Positions 1 through 9,333 of a stretch of DNA of 64,000 nt are shown in pieces. The notes beneath the pieces were generated by a model. The model saw nothing but the letters and a program-made list of their open reading frames with translations, made no database searches and was not told where the DNA came from. Source of the DNA: CATOSK01 sp034423195. Its GTDB lineage: Bacteria; Chloroflexota; Dehalococcoidia; Lucifugimonadales; UBA3495. The position numbers and the translations under genes were made by a program. Every line of letters begins with the position of its first letter. The stretch's first letter is position 1. The stretch is from contig DAOUIZ010000043.1 of assembly GCA_034423195.1 (NCBI GenBank), positions 23,000 through 86,999 of the forward strand, in the 5' to 3' direction.

Positions 1-1
1 A

Positions 2-766
2 CTGCTGGCCCTGGCCGAGCTGTTCTTCGTGCTGGACTTTTTCGGCAACCGGATGAACACCGTATTCAAGGTCTATTACCAGTCATGGCTGCTACTGACG
101 GTCGCCGGTTCTGCCGGCCTCTATTACCTTTGGGATAACCGCCGCACCTCCAGCATCCCGACCACCAGCGCCAAGTATGCCCTGGCTACCCTGGGAATCG
201 TGTTTTTGGCCGTATCCCTCTACTACCCCGCCGGAGCCATCATGGACCGCACCGGAATCGGCAGCCCCGGCTACACCCTCTCCGGCAAGACCCTCGACGG
301 TCTCGCCTTCGCGCAGGAAAGAGACCCCGGAGAGTACAGAGCCATACGATGGCTCCGCGAAACTGCTGCTCCCGGGCGGCTGGTGGAAGCGGTGGGCAGC
401 GATTACACTGATTATGGCCGCGTCTCCTCCAGCACTGGACGCGCCACCGTCCTCGGCTGGCCGGGCCACGAGCACCAGTGGCGCGGTTCCCTGGAACCCC
501 TGGCCGGACGGGAGGAGGATGTGCGCAGCATCTACACCGCCGGAGATATTGAGCAAGCCGACGGTCTGCTCGACAAGTACAAGATCCGCTATGTCTACGT
601 AGGGCGCCGGGAACGGGAAACCTACGGCCCCGCCGGGTTGACGCGGTTCGAAGATTTCATGGAAACCGTTTTCACCGCTGACGGCGTAACAATCTACGCG
701 CTCCCTGACGGGTCAATCGTAAGCGCACCAGACCAAGGAATTACAGGACCCCATGCCCAACGCTGA
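2..766 (+). CDS. DUF2298 (TIGR03662, Chlor_Arch_YYY) membrane protein, C-terminal part
   Basis: The frame is open from base 2, so the gene enters from the left and only its last ~254 residues are visible. The fragment begins with a hydrophobic segment (LLALAELFFVLD), then the family hallmark GNRMNTVFKVYYQSW, two more membrane spans, and a soluble tail that contains VLGWPGHEHQWRG and YVYVGRRE. The same order and wording occur at the C-terminus of the giant protein at 43506-48038 (RMNTLFKLYLEVW, VLGWPWHQVQQRG, YVIVGDLE), which is a DUF2298 protein. The family is a very hydrophobic envelope protein of unknown activity, thought to act in lipid-linked glycosyl transfer. The stop overlaps the start of the TIGR03663 gene by 14 bases, so the two are cotranscribed, and the families are known to travel together. 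Confidence 0.85.
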   Translation: MLALAELFFVLDFFGNRMNTVFKVYYQSWLLLTVAGSAGLYYLWDNRRTSSIPTTSAKYALATLGIVFLAVSLYYPAGAIMDRTGIGSPGYTLSGKTLDGLAFAQERDPGEYRAIRWLRETAAPGRLVEAVGSDYTDYGRVSSSTGRATVLGWPGHEHQWRGSLEPLAGREEDVRSIYTAGDIEQADGLLDKYKIRYVYVGRRERETYGPAGLTRFEDFMETVFTADGVTIYALPDGSIVSAPDQGITGPHAQR

Positions 767-3299
767 ACATCGACAACCCTGGTGGCAGGGACGCATCGGT
801 TGGTTGGAACTCGGCTTCCTTGCCCTGTTGGTCGTGGCCCTCGGCCTCCGCCTCTGGGAACTGGATGGCCGGACCATGCACTACGACGAGGCCATCCATC
901 TCCACTTCGCCTGGAAACTGGCCAACATGGAGGAGTATATCCACTCCCCCTGGATGCACGGCCCATTCCAGGTTGAGATGGTAGCCTCCCTGCTGCTGCT
1001 GTTAGGCGACTCCGACACCGTCGCGCGTCTCGGTTTCGCCCTCTTCGGCACCACCCTGGTCGCCCTCCCCTACCTGCTCCGCAGCAGTTTGGGCACCGCC
1101 GGTTCGTTCCTCACCGGAGCTATGCTGGCCGTTTCTCCCGTCCTGTTGTACTTCAGCCGCTTCGGCCGCAACGACATCATCATGGCCGTCTGGGCCTCCC
1201 TTCTCTTCATCCTCATGTGGCGCTACTTCCAGGAGGAGAAAGACCGGTACCTCTACCTGTCCGCCGCAGTGCTAGGCTTCATGTTCGCCACCAAGGAAAC
1301 GGCATTTATCGTAGCTGCGACCCTGGGAGCCATCGCCTTCCTCCTGGCCATCCCCCAGTTCGCCCCCCTGGTCTTCCGCCGAGAACGCCTGCGCAACCTC
1401 GCCGGCCCGGCCGGATTCCTCCTTCTTCTGGTGACGCTGACCCTCCCCCAGTGGTCGGCTCTGGCAGGTCTGTTCCAGGACCTGGCCGGACTCGAACTCA
1501 TCAACCGGAACGTCGAACACACGGGAGTCACCGGAACGCCTGTTTGGGGCGGCCCGATACTACAACTCCCTGTGGTTCACACACCCATCTGGCTCTCCGC
1601 TGCCCTGTTCCTGGTGCTTCCCGCCAGTCTGGTATCCCTCAACGGACGCCGGTGGAGTGACTTAAACCGCCTGCTGGGACTGGTGGTATCCCCATTGGCC
1701 ATCGCCGTTGCCCTCGTCTTCGTCCTCTTCCGTCCCATTGGCCACGCCGCCGGTGCGGGTGGGCCCGCCTGGGCGGCTGACCTGGCCTTCGCCGCCGTCC
1801 TGCTGGCATTGGCGGCGGAATGCCTCTTTCTCTCCCGCCCAGCCCTACGTCCGGTGGTCCTACGTGTGCTTCTCGTGGCTATCCCAGGGTCCTTGTACGC
1901 GGTACTGGCCACCCCTCTGGTCAGCGTCGGAGGAGTGGTCGCATCGGTGCTCCCGTCGGGAGTCGCCGTCGACACTTCCGCCAACGGCCTTCCCTGGAAC
2001 TACGTCGCCGCAATCACCCTCGTCACCGCCGCCCTGGCAATTTCCGTGGCCCTGGGCACGGCCTGGCGCGGGCGGACCTGGCTCATCTGCGCCGGAATCT
2101 TCTACCTGGTGTGGCTCACCCTCTACACCACCGTGTTCACCAACCCCGCCGGCGCCTTCACCGGAGTCTGGCAGAGCATGGGGTACTGGGTTGCCCAGCA
2201 GGATGTCGCCCGCGGGAACCAACCCTGGTACTACTATTTCGTCGGCCTGTCCGTGTACGAGACCCTGCCTCTGGTGTTTGGGACCCTGGGAGGACTCTAC
2301 TACCTGCGTAAGGGCGATTACTTCGGGATCGTTCTCGCGCTGTGGGCCGGACTCACCCTAGCCGCCTACACCGTCGCCAGCGAGAAAATGCCCTGGCTCC
2401 TGGTCAACATCATCCTGCCTTTCATCATCCTGTCCGGAAAATATCTGGGAGATCTGGCGTATTCCGTCCGGTGGCGGAGCATTGTCGCCACCGGCACTTT
2501 CCTCCTGCCCACATTGGCGGCTGCGGTGTTCATCGGAGGCATCTACCTGGCCCGGGGCTACGTTTCCGCCCAAGGCGCTCCCGAACCGGCCTGGTGGCTG
2601 ACTCTCCTGAGCATCCTTGCCCTGTGCTTCGTTTGCGCCTTCCAGGTCCGCCGCGCCACCCGCGGCCAGGGCAGCGCCCTGATCGGCCTGGGCGCTGCAG
2701 CCGTGTTACTCGCCTTCGGAATCTGGACCGCCGGGAAAGCGGCGTACACCTTCGATGACTCCCGGGTGGAAATCATGGCCTACGCCCAGGGCAGCGCGGA
2801 CCACCTCGAGGCCTATCCCCCGCTTGTGCGGGAGGCATCCTTCCCCGGTGCGTCGGAAACCCCCGCCCTCGTCGACTACGGCATCTGGTATCCCCTCCAG
2901 TGGTACCTGCGTCACGAGACTGAAAACGGCACCGTCCGCCTGACCTGTTTCAAGGAAAAGGGGGAGGAGGGATACCGGGCCGACTGCGCAATCCCCAGCG
3001 AGACCGAAGCGCCATCCCTGCTGGTGAGCAACGCCAATCCCCTTGAGGATGACAAACTACCCGATGGGTACCGGGAAACCGGCCCTTCCCGAGACCTTCT
3101 CTGGTTCCCCGAGAGCTACCGCCGCCCGGGGGAAGACCGCCAAAAGGAAACGATATGGGAAGAACTCTCTCTCGACCTGCCCTTCTTTGCAGAGAAGGCA
3201 TCCAGCAAGTCTGCCTGGAAGGAGGCCATCGACTACACTCTCTTCCGCGACATCGGGCGGGACTGGTATTCCTCGGAGTACCGTACCTGGACCAAGTGA
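753..3299 (+). CDS. TIGR03663-family GT-C-like membrane glycosyltransferase (Agl23-like)
   Basis: 848-residue polytopic membrane protein. The first luminal loop carries the acidic motif HYDEAIHLHFAW (residues 43-54), like the DD/DE motifs of lipid-phosphosugar-dependent GT-C enzymes. About a dozen hydrophobic helices follow to residue ~660, then a soluble tail (~680-848) rich in charged and aromatic residues. Layout and motifs match TIGR03663, a sporadic family of Chloroflexi and archaea annotated as Agl23/flippase-associated and found next to TIGR03662 genes, as here. The ATG lies inside the end of the preceding gene. The substrate cannot be read from the sequence; glycan or lipid-linked sugar transfer at the membrane is inference. 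Confidence 0.85.
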   Translation: MPNAEHRQPWWQGRIGWLELGFLALLVVALGLRLWELDGRTMHYDEAIHLHFAWKLANMEEYIHSPWMHGPFQVEMVASLLLLLGDSDTVARLGFALFGTTLVALPYLLRSSLGTAGSFLTGAMLAVSPVLLYFSRFGRNDIIMAVWASLLFILMWRYFQEEKDRYLYLSAAVLGFMFATKETAFIVAATLGAIAFLLAIPQFAPLVFRRERLRNLAGPAGFLLLLVTLTLPQWSALAGLFQDLAGLELINRNVEHTGVTGTPVWGGPILQLPVVHTPIWLSAALFLVLPASLVSLNGRRWSDLNRLLGLVVSPLAIAVALVFVLFRPIGHAAGAGGPAWAADLAFAAVLLALAAECLFLSRPALRPVVLRVLLVAIPGSLYAVLATPLVSVGGVVASVLPSGVAVDTSANGLPWNYVAAITLVTAALAISVALGTAWRGRTWLICAGIFYLVWLTLYTTVFTNPAGAFTGVWQSMGYWVAQQDVARGNQPWYYYFVGLSVYETLPLVFGTLGGLYYLRKGDYFGIVLALWAGLTLAAYTVASEKMPWLLVNIILPFIILSGKYLGDLAYSVRWRSIVATGTFLLPTLAAAVFIGGIYLARGYVSAQGAPEPAWWLTLLSILALCFVCAFQVRRATRGQGSALIGLGAAAVLLAFGIWTAGKAAYTFDDSRVEIMAYAQGSADHLEAYPPLVREASFPGASETPALVDYGIWYPLQWYLRHETENGTVRLTCFKEKGEEGYRADCAIPSETEAPSLLVSNANPLEDDKLPDGYRETGPSRDLLWFPESYRRPGEDRQKETIWEELSLDLPFFAEKASSKSAWKEAIDYTLFRDIGRDWYSSEYRTWTK

Positions 3300-3472
3300 A
3301 AACCTGGACGGTTTGCAGGTTATGAAAACCCCGCATACCCGCAAGCCGGGACATTGCCGGTATACGCAACAGTTGTGGGATAATGAACCGCGCCGGTGTT
3401 TTTCCCGACCCACGCTGGGAGTGGGCACAACCGGAAAGAGGACCAACGACGTGGCCGCCGTGAGCAGCAGCA

Positions 3473-4570
3473 TTGAAGATTAACAACTGGCGGTTCTGGC
3501 TCAGTCTGGCCACCGGGCTGCTGCTCCTCGCCCTCATGGTCTACTACGCCGACGTGGGAGAAATAACCCACTCCCTGGCCGGCGCCAACTACTGGTACGC
3601 CGTTCCCGCCGTAGCCTTGTACTTCGCCGCCGTATATTTCCGGTCCCTCCGGTGGAGCTTCCTGCTAGCTCCCCTGGCGGACATCCCGCCAAAGCGTCTC
3701 TTCCCCGTCGTCGCCATCGGATACATGGCCAACAACCTCCTCCCCGCCCGCATCGGAGAGGTGGTCCGTGCCTACGTACTGGCCCGCCGCGAGCCCGTCA
3801 GCGGCAGTTCCGGTCTCGCCACCATCGCTGTTGAGCGCGTCTACGACGGGCTGACCCTGGCCCTTTTTGCTGCCGTCACCGGCCCCCTGCTCCTCCTGTT
3901 GGGGGAGCTTGACTCCGCGCCCGCCGGTTACCGCACTTCGGGCATCATCCTCACCATCGCCGTCGTCCTGATCTGCATCGCCGCGGCCGGAGTGCTCACC
4001 GCCGCCAACTTTCCCTGGTTTACCCAAGCCGTGGAGCGCGTTCTCAACCTCAGCCCGGCCCGTTTCCGGCCCTGGCTCTTCCGCATGGCCCTGGGATTCA
4101 TCGCCGGCCTGTCCGTTCTCACATCTCCAAGGAAGCATCTCATCCTCCTCGTTCTCTCCCTTCCCATCTGGCTCCTGGAAGGCGGGACTTACCTGCTGGT
4201 CCTCTACTCCTTCGGCATCGACGGCGTGATTACTTCCTTCTGGGCCCTGCTGCTGACTGCCATCCTGGTCACCGCCACTTCCAACATCGCCACCGCCTTC
4301 CCCGCCAGCATCGGAGGCATCGGCGCCTTCGAGGTCGCCTCCCAGCAGACCCTGGTCGCCCTGGGCGTAGCTGCCTCTGTCGGAGCGGCCTACGCCACCT
4401 TCCTCCACCTGGTCGTCCTCTGGCTGCCGGTCAACCTCGTCGGGCTGGCCTTCTGGTGGCGCGCGCACCTGTCCATGAGCCAGGCCACTGCCCAACAGCC
4501 CCAACCGGACCAGTCCTCCGCTACCCCTCCCCCAACCGCAAACCCCGCTCCAGGAAAGGAAACCCCGTGA
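3473..4570 (+). CDS. UPF0104/TIGR00374 flippase-like (LPG synthase TM-type) membrane protein
   Basis: 365 residues with about eight membrane helices and a proline-rich cytoplasmic tail. The N-terminus (a positive start, a helix, then FRSLRWSFLLAPL and NNLLPARIGEVVRAYVL) is the signature of the UPF0104/TIGR00374 family, related to the flippase half of lysylphosphatidylglycerol synthase MprF. The interior has the usual TAFPASIGGIGAFE motif. An in-frame stop at 3461 leaves the TTG at 3473 as the earliest start, with no convincing Shine-Dalgarno sequence. The stop overlaps the GTG of the next gene (GTGA at 4567-4570), which indicates translational coupling. With the two preceding genes this looks like an envelope glycan or lipid export group. 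Confidence 0.85.
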   Translation: MKINNWRFWLSLATGLLLLALMVYYADVGEITHSLAGANYWYAVPAVALYFAAVYFRSLRWSFLLAPLADIPPKRLFPVVAIGYMANNLLPARIGEVVRAYVLARREPVSGSSGLATIAVERVYDGLTLALFAAVTGPLLLLLGELDSAPAGYRTSGIILTIAVVLICIAAAGVLTAANFPWFTQAVERVLNLSPARFRPWLFRMALGFIAGLSVLTSPRKHLILLVLSLPIWLLEGGTYLLVLYSFGIDGVITSFWALLLTAILVTATSNIATAFPASIGGIGAFEVASQQTLVALGVAASVGAAYATFLHLVVLWLPVNLVGLAFWWRAHLSMSQATAQQPQPDQSSATPPPTANPAPGKETP

Positions 4571-5886
4571 ACTTCGGAATCATAGGCGGAGGCGCCGCCG
4601 GTCTTGCCGCGGCATATGAGCTGTCCCGCCGGGGCCACACCGCCGACGTCTTCGAGACCGCTCCCATCCTCGGCGGCCAAGCCTCCACCTTCACCATCGG
4701 CGGCGGCCAGCTCGAGCGCGGCTACCACCACCTGTTCCGCAGCGACCGGGACATGGTACAGCTCATCCGGGAGGTTGGCCTGGAGGAGCACATGGGATGG
4801 TTCGAGTCCAAGGTCGGGCTGTTCCACGGAGGAAGGGTCTGGCCCTTCTCATCTCCAACGGACCTTCTGCGCTTCTCCCCCCTTCCCTTCGGCCAGCGCC
4901 TCCGGGTCGGCTTCTGGACCTTCCTCCTCCAGAACACCCGCAACTGGCGCAAATTCGAGGACGTCACCGCAAGGGACTGGATCATCGGTCACATGGGAGA
5001 GGACGCCTACCGGGTCATCTGGGAGCCCCTCCTGCGGGGCAAGTTCGGCGACTCCTACAACCAGGTCGGCATGGCCTGGCTCTGGAGCAAATTCCGCCTC
5101 CGCGTCGCCTCCCGGGGCAAGGCCTGGCAGAAGGAACGCCTCGGTTACCCCCTGTGCAGCTTCGGCGAGGTCTTCGACGCCGTAGCCAGGCGCATCCAAG
5201 AACAGGGCGGCCGCGTGCATACCGGGGCCACAGTCGAGCGGGTCGAGGTATCCAACGGAAGGGCCACCGGCCTCACCATCAGTTCGGCTGAGTTCTTCCG
5301 CGAGACCCGCCAATACGACGCAGTCATCGCCACCACCCCTTCCTACATCTTCCCGTCCCTGGTGGACGGCCTTGCCCCGGCCTACGTGGAACATCTCCGC
5401 TCCGCTCGTTATCTCTCCGCTGTCCTCATCGTCCTTGCAATCAATGAGCCCCTGTCCGATGTCTACTGGATGAACATTGCCGACCGCACCATGCCCTTCC
5501 TCGGCATCATCGAGCACACCAACATGATCGACCCCGGACTGTACGGGGGCCACCACATCGTCTACATCACCAACTACCTCAGCCGAGACGACCCCATGTA
5601 CGACCTCAGCCCCGGCGAGCTGCTGGCCGAATACCTGCCCCACCTGCGCCGCATCAATCCCGGCTTCGACCTGGGCTGGGTCATCGAGTTCCACTACCAC
5701 AAGGTCGACGGCGCCCAGCCCATCATCGGCACTCACTACGGATCGCAAATCCCTGACCACCGCACCCCGATCCGCAACCTTTACCTGGCCAACACCACCC
5801 AGATCTATCCCGAAGACCGGGGCACCAACTACTCCGTCCGCATGGGCCGGGAAGTGGCGCGGATCGCCTTGGGGGACCTGGGATAG
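4567..5886 (+). CDS. FAD-dependent amine-oxidase/desaturase-type oxidoreductase
   Basis: 439 residues from the GTG at 4567. That start has an AGGAAAGG ribosome site 7 bases upstream and overlaps the previous stop by four bases. The N-terminus is a classic FAD Rossmann fold: GIIGGGAAGLAAAYELS (residues 4-20) with E30 positioned to bind the adenosine ribose, then the ILGGQAST GG-motif. The family covers protoporphyrinogen, phytoene and squalene desaturase-like enzymes and UDP-galactopyranose-mutase-like flavoproteins. Sequence alone does not identify the substrate. The coupling to an envelope flippase-like gene suggests an isoprenoid or sugar-lipid substrate (inference). Confidence 0.85.
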   Translation: MNFGIIGGGAAGLAAAYELSRRGHTADVFETAPILGGQASTFTIGGGQLERGYHHLFRSDRDMVQLIREVGLEEHMGWFESKVGLFHGGRVWPFSSPTDLLRFSPLPFGQRLRVGFWTFLLQNTRNWRKFEDVTARDWIIGHMGEDAYRVIWEPLLRGKFGDSYNQVGMAWLWSKFRLRVASRGKAWQKERLGYPLCSFGEVFDAVARRIQEQGGRVHTGATVERVEVSNGRATGLTISSAEFFRETRQYDAVIATTPSYIFPSLVDGLAPAYVEHLRSARYLSAVLIVLAINEPLSDVYWMNIADRTMPFLGIIEHTNMIDPGLYGGHHIVYITNYLSRDDPMYDLSPGELLAEYLPHLRRINPGFDLGWVIEFHYHKVDGAQPIIGTHYGSQIPDHRTPIRNLYLANTTQIYPEDRGTNYSVRMGREVARIALGDLG

Positions 5887-5953
5887 CCTCCTCTACCCAC
5901 TCCTGATGCTACAATGAAGGTTCAGACAGGTTGATTGCGCCGGAGACGTGACC

Positions 5954-6238
5954 ATGGACGTAAAAGAAGCAGCTAAGATCGCCAAGGCCTACATCGCCGA
6001 CCTCTTCGACGACGAACTAATTTCCAACGTTGGGTTAGAGGAGATAGAGCGCGAAACCAGCAACCCACACTTTTGGAGTGTTACCGTCGGATTCTCAAGA
6101 CCGTGGGACACCCGGGGCTTGGCTTCCACGACTCTGGGACAAACTGGACTCCGAAGGTCGTACAAAATGCTCCGGATCAACGATGCCACCGGTGCAGTCC
6201 ATTCCGTAAGGGATCGCGTTCTGCGCCGGTCTGAATGA
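5954..6238 (+). CDS. small PepSY-like hypothetical protein
   Basis: 94 residues from the ATG at 5954. This start is preferred to the GTG two codons earlier because GGAG lies 8 bases before the ATG. The pattern of an N-terminal amphipathic helix (EAAKIAKAYIADLF), then beta strands with FWSVTVGFSRP, then YKMLRINDATGAVHSVRDR resembles the PepSY fold. There is no signal peptide, so it is presumably cytoplasmic. Ten bases separate it from the PIN-domain gene downstream, so the two form an operon. It does not look like VapB, Phd or AbrB antitoxins. An unconventional antitoxin role is possible but is only inferred from the neighbour. Confidence 0.6.
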   Translation: MDVKEAAKIAKAYIADLFDDELISNVGLEEIERETSNPHFWSVTVGFSRPWDTRGLASTTLGQTGLRRSYKMLRINDATGAVHSVRDRVLRRSE

Positions 6239-6248
6239 GCCACCACTG

Positions 6249-6704
6249 TTGCCGGGATATTTCCTCGATACGAACTTGTTAGTCCTTCTTGTGGTGGGAA
6301 GCGAAGACCGAGGTCTGATCGAGAAGCACCGCAGGTTGGACAACTACTCAACTGCAGATTTCGACATCTTGGTTGATCTACTGGAAGGCGTGGACGAAGT
6401 TTTCGTAACCCCCAATACTGTCACAGAAACGTCCAACCTCGTAAGCCAACACGGGGAACCGGAGCGTTCCCGATTGATGGCACGGTTGCGGTTCCTCATT
6501 CAAGAAAGCCGGGAAATTGTGGTAGCCAGCGCCATGGCCTCTTGTAATCCCGACTTTGCCCGCTTGGGCTTGACTGATGCCGCGTTGTTGGAAGCCGCTT
6601 CTGCCGATAATCCGGTATTGACCGTAGACTTGGAACTCTATTTGACCGCCATCGAAACCGGGGAGGAAAAAGCCGTCAACTTTACGACTTACCGTGATCT
6701 GTAG
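6249..6704 (+). CDS. PIN-domain ribonuclease-like protein
   Basis: 151 residues, the usual size of VapC-like PIN proteins. The four acidic positions of the PIN active site are visible: D7 in FLDTNLL, E60 in TVTETSNL, D110 in GLTDAAL and D127 in TVDLEL. PIN domains are Mg2+-dependent RNases, commonly toxins that cleave tRNA or rRNA. The only usable start after the upstream in-frame stop (6207) is TTG at 6249, so translation is probably weak and coupled to the upstream gene. The partner at 5954-6238 is not a recognised antitoxin, so the toxin-antitoxin role is uncertain. Confidence 0.75.
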   Translation: MPGYFLDTNLLVLLVVGSEDRGLIEKHRRLDNYSTADFDILVDLLEGVDEVFVTPNTVTETSNLVSQHGEPERSRLMARLRFLIQESREIVVASAMASCNPDFARLGLTDAALLEAASADNPVLTVDLELYLTAIETGEEKAVNFTTYRDL

Positions 6705-6994
6705 CACATCCTACCCCACCAGCCCCTCCATCTCCCTCTGCTGCCCTTGGGGAAGCCGCACCCGTTGCACCGCCTGGCAGGCAGTCGGGTCCAACGGCAG
6801 GTCAACCCGTTCCCGGCCACAACAGGAAGGTGGTAAACTCGGGCAGACCTTTACATGGAGGCGGATTTATCCCAATTCCCCAGAATCCCGTCCCTCCGCG
6901 CAGGATTGAAAATCCCGCTCCCCGCCGGAGGGTTCCTCAACCTCACGGCGGTCTGCGTAGCCTACCCTGCCGGTTCCCGCCGTCGTTGTAACCC
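6705..6994. other. intergenic region without recognised features
   Basis: About 290 bases between the PIN gene and the MFS gene. Short open frames here have no ribosome site and no recognisable protein. No tRNA-like fold, clear promoter pair or strong hairpin was seen. Confidence 0.5.
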
Positions 6995-8278
6995 TTGATA
7001 GCCACCGTCAAGCGCAGGCTCCACTACGGGTGGGTCATCTTTGCCCTCACCTTTTCCAATCTCACCGTGGAAGGCGGGGCCAAGAACGTCCAGGGTGTTT
7101 TCCTCGTTGCCCTCCGGGACCACTTCCGCAGCAGCGTTGCCCTCACCGCGGGCGTCTTCTCGGCCTCGGGATTATTCGGCGCCTTTGCCGCCCCCTTCCT
7201 GGGACGTTTCCTGGACCGCTTTGGCCCCCGTGCCATGTTCCCGCTGGCCGGGTGTTTTATCCTCGTCGGATGGCTGGCCAGCAGCGTCGCCAGCGATGTG
7301 TGGCAGCTGTTCATCTTCTACAGCGTCATCGCGACCCTGGGACAGGTCGGGATTTCCTCTTTCTCCGCTACCGCCACCCTGGCCCCTTGGTTCCCCAGGT
7401 CCAAGGGAGTAGTCCTCGGGACCGCCGACGCAGGCAATCCGGCCGGACAGGCCATCATAGTCCCCCTGGCGCAGCTCATCGTCTCGACCCTGGGATGGCA
7501 GTGGGCTTACCGGATTTTCGGCGTCGCCTTTTTCCTGGTCATTGCCCTTCCCAACCTGCTCCTGCAGAGGCGCCCGCCCCACTCGGAACAGGAACTTCGC
7601 GCCGCCGAAGCGGACGGGCCGGAGAAGGAAGAAAGCTCCGGAGGGCTGCCGAATTTCCCTTCGCCGGGTGAATCTACTTCCGGATCCTCCATGGCCGAGG
7701 CCCTACGGGAACCGGCGGTGTGGTTCCTCCTGACTGCCCGGGCGGTCGGCTCCGTCGGAAGCCAGATGACCATCGTCCACATGCTGGCCTACCTCTTCCT
7801 GGCCGGATACGGGGAAATGCAGGCGGCCTTTGCCATCGGCACCGCGGGACTGCTGGGCATCGGTGGACGCCCCGGTATCGGTCTCCTGTCCGACTTCCTG
7901 GGACGGGAGATTGTCTACACTTTCAGCATGGCCATGACCGTAGCCGCCGTGATGGTCGTCCTCTTTTTCGGCGGGGAAGGCGTCTGGTGGGCTCTCGTGG
8001 CCTTCGTGGCCCTGAACGGGTTCAGCGAAGGAATCAGCGGCCTGCTCATCGGGGCCAAGGCCGCCGACCTCTACCCGCCCCGCATGTTGGGGACCGTCAT
8101 GGGCCTGCTGGAAACTGGACGGGGCATTGGCATCGCCACCGGACCGGTCATGGCCGGCCTGCTCTTCGACTTGCAGGGCGACTACTTCCTGGCCTTCCTG
8201 ATTTCCGCCGGCCTGACCGCCGCGTCCATATTCTTCGTATGGTCCGCCTGGTTCGCTTCCCGCAATCGGAGCCGGTAG
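6995..8278 (+). CDS. MFS transporter (oxalate/formate antiporter-like)
   Basis: 427 residues with twelve hydrophobic segments split by a charged central loop (about residues 190-230). The cytoplasmic loop after helix 2 carries GRFLDRFGPRAMF, the MFS signature, and its repeat in the second half is GLLSDFLGREIVY. The N-terminal HYGWVIFALTF resembles monocarboxylate/oxalate-formate antiporter-like MFS proteins, which move small organic acids across the inner membrane. The start is TTG at 6995. The gene stands alone, convergent with the alpha/beta hydrolase downstream. The substrate cannot be assigned. Confidence 0.85.
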   Translation: MIATVKRRLHYGWVIFALTFSNLTVEGGAKNVQGVFLVALRDHFRSSVALTAGVFSASGLFGAFAAPFLGRFLDRFGPRAMFPLAGCFILVGWLASSVASDVWQLFIFYSVIATLGQVGISSFSATATLAPWFPRSKGVVLGTADAGNPAGQAIIVPLAQLIVSTLGWQWAYRIFGVAFFLVIALPNLLLQRRPPHSEQELRAAEADGPEKEESSGGLPNFPSPGESTSGSSMAEALREPAVWFLLTARAVGSVGSQMTIVHMLAYLFLAGYGEMQAAFAIGTAGLLGIGGRPGIGLLSDFLGREIVYTFSMAMTVAAVMVVLFFGGEGVWWALVAFVALNGFSEGISGLLIGAKAADLYPPRMLGTVMGLLETGRGIGIATGPVMAGLLFDLQGDYFLAFLISAGLTAASIFFVWSAWFASRNRSR

Positions 8279-8421
8279 ACCAGGCCGGTCTTCAGGCCCG
8301 GTTTTCCTGCCCGCCTCCGTGACACCATCTGGAGAGCTGTTCCCGAATTTGACTGTCGCAGTGCCGGAATCGGCGAAGGGGAGCTGGGATGGGCGCGGGT
8401 GTGCTCCGGGGTGCTCCCGGC

Positions 8422-9333
8422 TTATACCATGCCCAGGGACTGGAGAAATTCCGTCAGGGCAGCAGCACATTCGCGGGGCTTTTCCAGTTGCAGGAAATGG
8501 GTGGCTTCCGGCAGGAAGTCATAGTCCACGCTCAAAATGTCGCTCAGGTCCAGGGTGGGCAGGTAGGAGAAAGGCAGCGTCGGGTCGGCGCCGACCACCT
8601 TGACCGGACACCTGATTTCATCGAAATCCACCGCCACCGCGTACACACCGGCGTAATCGATGATCTGCGCCTCGTATTCCCGGGGGCAGCGAAGCTCGAA
8701 GCCGTCTCCCAGATCGCTGGGCCGCAGCGTCGTTTCTGCCATGAGGTGGAAAACACCAGGCGCGAATTTCTGAAAGGGCGTCAGAAAGGGAAGGATGTCG
8801 GAAAATTCTTCCCTGCGCTGGAACTTCTCCGTTCTCCGGCGGGCGAAGCCGGCAGATTGAGCCGCAGCCGCTTCGAATTCCTGGTGACTGCGGCCGGGCT
8901 TGCAGAGAGGGGGATCGTAGAGCGCCAGGCCAGAGTAACGCGCGCCCCGGCCAGCAGAGAGAAGTGAGGCCAGCGCGGAAACCGAGTGAAACACTCCAAC
9001 CTGGGGTTTCTCCCCAAACCGCCGGTCAACCGCTTCGAGGATAAGGTCGTGGTCAGAGACCAGGGTGGGAACGTTATGGGCATCCAGCCCGCTTACCTTG
9101 TTCCAGCCGTGGTTTCTCAGGTCGAAGACCACCACGTCGAATTCGCCGGTGAGCAGTGACCAGAAGGGGTAGTACAGGTCTACGGCCAGCCCGTTGCCGT
9201 GACTGAGTATCAGCCGGGGCCCGTCCGTATTGCCGTGGCGGCGGACAAATATGCTGGTGTCCGCGTCCACCGGAACTTCGTAGACTGCAACCGGCTCCGG
9301 CAATTTCCATGCGGACTCCGGGTTACCGGTCAA
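8422..9333 (-). CDS. alpha/beta hydrolase
   Basis: 303 residues. The oxyanion-hole segment ILSHGNGLAVDLYYPFW, the strand-loop VVVFDLRNHGWN, a nucleophile elbow GVFHSVSALA (serine in HSVSA) and a late ATHFLQLEKP histidine give the alpha/beta-hydrolase order. Its TTG start overlaps the end of the phosphopantetheinyl transferase gene by 11 bases, and an acyl carrier protein gene lies just upstream. It could therefore be the thioesterase or acyl-transfer partner of a small carrier-protein pathway. That role is inferred from context; the fold is read from sequence. Confidence 0.8.
   Translation of the reverse strand: MTGNPESAWKLPEPVAVYEVPVDADTSIFVRRHGNTDGPRLILSHGNGLAVDLYYPFWSLLTGEFDVVVFDLRNHGWNKVSGLDAHNVPTLVSDHDLILEAVDRRFGEKPQVGVFHSVSALASLLSAGRGARYSGLALYDPPLCKPGRSHQEFEAAAAQSAGFARRRTEKFQRREEFSDILPFLTPFQKFAPGVFHLMAETTLRPSDLGDGFELRCPREYEAQIIDYAGVYAVAVDFDEIRCPVKVVGADPTLPFSYLPTLDLSDILSVDYDFLPEATHFLQLEKPRECAAALTEFLQSLGMV

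Noticed and set aside
4790..4830. tRNA T-loop-like GGTTCGAGTCC
   Set aside because: It lies inside the coding sequence of the FAD oxidoreductase and has no matching acceptor or anticodon stems.
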